In this document: positions 7,240 through 9,415 of the stretch, piece by piece
Layout of the letters: each line of letters begins with the position of its first letter
Numbering within the stretch: position 1 is the first letter of the stretch
Assembly (NCBI GenBank): GCA_903824515.1
Contig: CAIJXA010000040.1
Location: 1 to 9,415, forward strand
Reading direction: 5' to 3'
DNA length: 9,415 nt
Origin: an uncultured bacterium
Lineage (GTDB): Bacteria; Patescibacteriota; Minisyncoccia; Moranbacterales; GWC2-37-73
Made by a program: the position numbers and the translations under genes
Notes under the pieces: generated by a model
Database searches by the model: none
Seen by the model: only the letters and a program-made list of their open reading frames with translations
What the model was told of the DNA's origin: nothing

Positions 7240-8826
7240 TTAATTATTTTTTTCAATATCTAAAACAATCTCATCTATCGCACTTCTTAATTCATTTTGT
7301 TTTGTGACAATTTGAGTAATTTTACTGTTAAGTTCTTTGATATCAACCACTTCTCGGGTGTCTTCTGCTATCACATAACTTGATACAGCTATATTGTAAT
7401 CATTTTCGGCAATCATTTTATTATCAACTAACTTTACAAAATATTCTGCATCTTTGCGTTCAATAAAAGCATTAAGTATTTTCTTTCGATTGTCTTCGCT
7501 TAATTTATTTTTATTTCCACCTCGTACAAATTCCTTTGATGCATCTATAAATAAAGTTTTATTGTCTTTTTTGCTCTTTTTCAAAATAACAACACAAGTT
7601 GCAATAGTTGTGCCAAAGAAAAGATCTGGCGGTAATTGAATAACGGTATCTATGTAGTTATTATCAATCAAATATTTACGGATTTTTTGTTCGGCTCCTC
7701 CGCGATAGAGAACTCCGGGGAATTCAACAATCGCTGCGGTTCCGCTAGTTGAGAGCCAAGAAAGCATGTGCATGGTAAATGCCAAATCTGCCTTGCTTTT
7801 TGGTGCTAAAACTCCCGCAGGAGAAAAACGAGGATCATTTATTATTAAAGGGTTGGCGTCACCGTCCCATTTGATTGAATACGGTGGATTGGAAACAATG
7901 GCATCAAAAGGTTCGTCGTCCCAGTGTTTTGGATCAGTGAGAGTGTCGCCGTGGGCAACATCAAAATTGTTATAATTAATATCATGTAAAAACATGTTTA
8001 TTCGACAAAGATTATAGGTAGTGAGATTTATTTCCTGCCCGAAAAAACCTTGTCGCACATTTTCCTTGCCAAGTACTTTTGCAAACTTAAGAAGAAGTGA
8101 ACCAGACCCACAACAAGGATCGTAAACTTTGTTTACTTCTTTTTTGCCGACAGTTGTTATTTCAGCCAAAAGCTCACTTACTTCTTGAGGAGTAAAAAAT
8201 TCGCCTCCAGATTTACCAGCATTTGAAGCATACATTGTCATTAAAAATTCATAGGCATCACCAAAAGCGTCAATTGTATTATCTCCGTAATCTCCAAGGC
8301 GGAGGTCACCAATAGCTTCCAAAAGTTTTACAAGTTTTTGATTTCTTTTTTCTACTGTTCCACCTAACTTATTTGAGTTTACATCTAAATCATCAAACAA
8401 TCCTTTTAAATCATCTTCACTGTCAAATCCTTTCGCAGAATTTTCGATATTATCAAAAACTTTAGAAAGTGTTTCGTTGAGATTTGCATCATTACGGGCA
8501 TTTTTGCAAACATTTACAAAAAGCTCTCTTGGCAAAATATAAAAACCTTTTTCTTTTATAGTGTCATTTCTTCCAAACTCAGCTTCTTTATCAGAAAGTG
8601 AAACGTAGTCAAAATTTTCTTTGCCAGTGCGTCGCTCATCGGCATTGATATAATTTGTAAGATTTTCGCTGATAAAACGATAAAAAAGTATTCCAAGAAC
8701 ATATTGTTTAAAATCCCAGCCGTCAACACTTCCTCGTAGATCATTGGCAATTTGCCAAATAGCACGATGTAATTCTGAACGTTCTTGTTCTTTGGTTGTA
8801 TTTGAATGTGATTTTTTGTTTGTCAT
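7240..8826 (-). CDS. hsdM: Type I restriction-modification methyltransferase subunit (HsdM)
   Basis: HsdM is the N6-adenine methyltransferase of the complex. Two copies join one HsdS to protect host DNA, using S-adenosylmethionine. The 528 residues hold a helical N-terminal domain (about 15-175), motif X at GEFFTPQEV (208-216), the SAM-binding motif I DPCCGSGSLL (236-245), catalytic motif IV NPPY (313-316), then GVLYRGGAEQKIRKYL (371-386) and LPPDLFFGTTIATCVV (398-413), both typical of the family. The C-terminal helix (about 493-528) should contact HsdS. Length and motif order match complete, EcoR124I-like HsdM proteins. The ATG lies 4 bp after the regulator's stop and has no Shine-Dalgarno, so translation probably depends on the upstream gene or on the A/T-rich leader. 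Confidence 0.96.
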   Translation of the reverse strand: MTNKKSHSNTTKEQERSELHRAIWQIANDLRGSVDGWDFKQYVLGILFYRFISENLTNYINADERRTGKENFDYVSLSDKEAEFGRNDTIKEKGFYILPRELFVNVCKNARNDANLNETLSKVFDNIENSAKGFDSEDDLKGLFDDLDVNSNKLGGTVEKRNQKLVKLLEAIGDLRLGDYGDNTIDAFGDAYEFLMTMYASNAGKSGGEFFTPQEVSELLAEITTVGKKEVNKVYDPCCGSGSLLLKFAKVLGKENVRQGFFGQEINLTTYNLCRINMFLHDINYNNFDVAHGDTLTDPKHWDDEPFDAIVSNPPYSIKWDGDANPLIINDPRFSPAGVLAPKSKADLAFTMHMLSWLSTSGTAAIVEFPGVLYRGGAEQKIRKYLIDNNYIDTVIQLPPDLFFGTTIATCVVILKKSKKDNKTLFIDASKEFVRGGNKNKLSEDNRKKILNAFIERKDAEYFVKLVDNKMIAENDYNIAVSSYVIAEDTREVVDIKELNSKITQIVTKQNELRSAIDEIVLDIEKNN

Positions 8827-8830
8827 ATTT

Positions 8831-9031
8831 TTATTTAAATAATTCTGCCGTCGGCACGCCGAGGGCTTTGGCTAGTTTTTCTAATGTATCAACCGTGGGA
8901 TTTGGGTTTTCGCCTGTTTCTATCTTTACAACCGTATTTAACGCCAAATCAGCGTCTTTTGAGAGACGATCTTGAGAAATTCCTTTTTTAATTCGCATTT
9001 TTCGAATATTTTCACTGACTGTATTTGCCAT
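8831..9031 (-). CDS. Xre-family helix-turn-helix regulator, possible controller of the operon
   Basis: This 66-residue protein is essentially one Xre/Cro-type DNA-binding domain. Helix 1 is around ENIRKMRIKKG (7-17), the helix-turn-helix is GISQDRLSKDADLALNTVVKIE (17-38) and the later helices are TVDTLEKLAKALGV (46-59). There is no room for an effector domain. It is the first gene of the operon, 4 bp before hsdM, with a dyad and a TATAAT box just upstream. That is the arrangement of controller (C) proteins in type II restriction systems, which are also small Xre proteins that control their own promoter. Autoregulation of the type I operon is therefore likely; whether it represses, activates or does both cannot be read from the sequence. 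Confidence 0.88.
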   Translation of the reverse strand: MANTVSENIRKMRIKKGISQDRLSKDADLALNTVVKIETGENPNPTVDTLEKLAKALGVPTAELFK

Positions 9032-9053
9032 AATGTTTTGACATTTATTAACT

Positions 9054-9082
9054 ATTATAATACACTACTTATAGTGAGTGTA
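9054..9082 (-). promoter_or_regulatory. Predicted operon promoter
   Basis: A perfect TATAAT lies on the minus strand (9059 to 9054). At 17-bp spacing the -35 hexamer would be TACACT (9082 to 9077), only 3 of 6 to TTGACA. A strong -10 with a poor -35 suits a regulated promoter. The predicted start near 9047 would leave a leader of about 16 nt before the ATG at 9031, with no Shine-Dalgarno. The region 9083-9150 upstream is very AT-rich and shows no gene. Confidence 0.6.
9061..9082. promoter_or_regulatory. Dyad operator candidate for the Xre regulator
   Basis: Outer halves TACACT and AGTGTA pair perfectly around a central TATA; 8 of 11 symmetric positions match. The site covers the whole spacer and the -35 hexamer of the predicted promoter, so bound protein would compete with, or contact, RNA polymerase. 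On the plus strand the core reads ACTTATAGT, which resembles C-box half-sites such as GACTTATAGTC reported for C.Esp1396I (recalled, not searched). Confidence 0.55.
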
Positions 9083-9150
9083 TATCAACTTACTTAATAT
9101 AATGATATCAAAAATATTTAAATTTGGCAAACAAAAAGGGAGTTCTTTAT

Positions 9151-9188
9151 TGTTGCCCGCGAATGGGTTGGGTGGGTCATGGGCAACA
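9151..9188 (+). other. Hairpin with G-tract loop, possible G-quadruplex
   Basis: TGTTGCCC (9151-9158) and GGGCAACA (9181-9188) form an 8-bp stem around a 22-nt loop. The plus strand has four GGG runs (9165-9167, 9170-9172, 9174-9176, 9181-9183) with loops of 2, 1 and 4 nt, which fits the standard quadruplex pattern. The fourth run is part of the stem, so the two folds exclude each other. The stretch lies between the right repeat arm and the promoter and has no match in the left arm. Confidence 0.6.
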
Positions 9189-9204
9189 TCTCTATTGGTG
9201 GCGC

Positions 9205-9221
9205 ATTTTGCTTTGCAAAAT
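9205..9221. other. Variable stem-loop of right arm
   Basis: A perfect 7-bp stem, ATTTTGC/GCAAAAT, encloses a TTT loop on the plus strand. It replaces the unrelated 6-bp hairpin found at the same position in the left arm (195-209). The sequences on both sides are identical between the arms. Confidence 0.8.
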
Positions 9222-9240
9222 ACAGCCTCAAACCCTGCCG

Positions 9241-9262
9241 AAAAAAATCGGGCGAAGCCCGA
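9241..9262 (-). terminator. Intrinsic terminator pointing into the cassette (right)
   Basis: This mirrors the left-arm terminator. On the minus strand the TCGGGC/GCCCGA stem (9248-9262) is followed by seven T (A-run at 9241-9247). It would stop transcription coming from outside before it reaches the operon promoter, so hsd expression would depend on the cassette's own promoter. Confidence 0.75.
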
Positions 9263-9264
9263 AA

Positions 9265-9319
9265 AGCAAAAGGACAAAAAGGAAGGGGGTTGGGGGGAAG
9301 GAATTTTTGCCCTTTTGCT
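9265..9319. other. Stem-loop 3 of right arm, with one wobble pair
   Basis: This copy of the 16-bp stem with polypyrimidine loop carries the single substitution between the arms (A at 9274). Read inward, one G-C pair becomes G-T (G-U in RNA), so the fold is weakened but not broken on that strand. Confidence 0.75.
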
Positions 9320-9415
9320 CTCTCCGCGCCGTAGGCGCGGTTGGGGTGGGAGCGTTTCCGCAATTCCGCTTTTAGCGGAATATCAAAACAGAACATTTTT
9401 CTTTTCCTTAATTGA

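Larger units (their letters stand above)
9197..9415 (-). repeat. Right arm of long inverted repeat with hairpin array
   Basis: This is the inverted copy of the left arm. From the outer end, the first 141 bp are identical, one substitution follows (9274), and identity continues to 9222. A different hairpin (9205-9221) and the shared 8 bp GGTGGCGC (9197-9204) complete the arm. It contains stem-loops at 9363-9381, 9324-9340, 9265-9319 and 9248-9262. The arm lies upstream of the operon promoter. No protein is supported here. Confidence 0.95.

Noticed and set aside
9065..9396. Open reading frames in the right arm (9065-9277, 9118-9396, 9124-9375)
   Set aside because: They are mirror copies of the left-arm frames or antisense to them, span the terminator and promoter region, and show no protein features.
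1..9415. Circular plasmid or complete linear replicon
   Set aside because: The terminal match is inverted, not direct, so it does not show circularity. There is no replication or partition gene, and the exact 141-bp identity gives a simpler assembly explanation for the ends.

Overview
The window is a compact restriction and anti-phage defence cassette: one six-gene operon, all on the minus strand and read right to left, enclosed by two arms of a long, GC-rich, hairpin-rich inverted repeat (1-217 and 9197-9415). The genes are AT-rich with Lys/Asn/Ile/Glu-rich proteins. The standard stop code fits, because TGA ends the ATPase gene in an ATGA overlap. No start codon has a recognisable Shine-Dalgarno sequence. 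Small AT-rich bacteria such as Candidatus Patescibacteria (CPR) would fit, but this is inferred from composition and style only; the window has no phylogenetic marker.

Layout in transcription order: a small Xre-type regulator (9031-8831), hsdM (8826-7240), an AAA/ABC-type ATPase with a C-terminal RNxxxH motif like that of HEPN ribonucleases (7234-5768), hsdS (5771-4569), hsdR (4579-1526) and a DUF2130-type coiled-coil protein with a possible PD-(D/E)xK core (1508-225). Gaps are 4, 5 and 17 bp, and there are overlaps of 4 and 11 bp, so this looks like one transcript. A TATAAT box (9054-9059), directly preceded by a 22-bp dyad (9061-9082), lies ahead of the regulator, which suggests autoregulation.

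HsdM, HsdS and HsdR form a type I restriction-modification enzyme that resembles the EcoR124I (type IC) family in motif spacing. All catalytic motifs look intact. HsdS carries three perfect 12-bp repeats encoding ELEA between its two target-recognition domains, comparable to the TAEL repeats that set spacer length in EcoR124I/II. The ATPase sits inside the hsd operon, as the anticodon nuclease PrrC does in EcoprrI, and is a candidate second-line toxin guarded by the restriction enzyme.

Each repeat arm carries a series of perfect stem-loops, several with 3-nt loops, plus an intrinsic terminator pointing into the cassette, so the operon seems insulated from outside transcription. At one position the two arms hold different hairpins of the same design. 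No transposase, integrase or replication gene is present. The outermost 141 bp of the arms are identical before the first mismatch. This equals a common assembler k-mer length, so the window ends may be assembly cut points and the repeat may extend further outwards.
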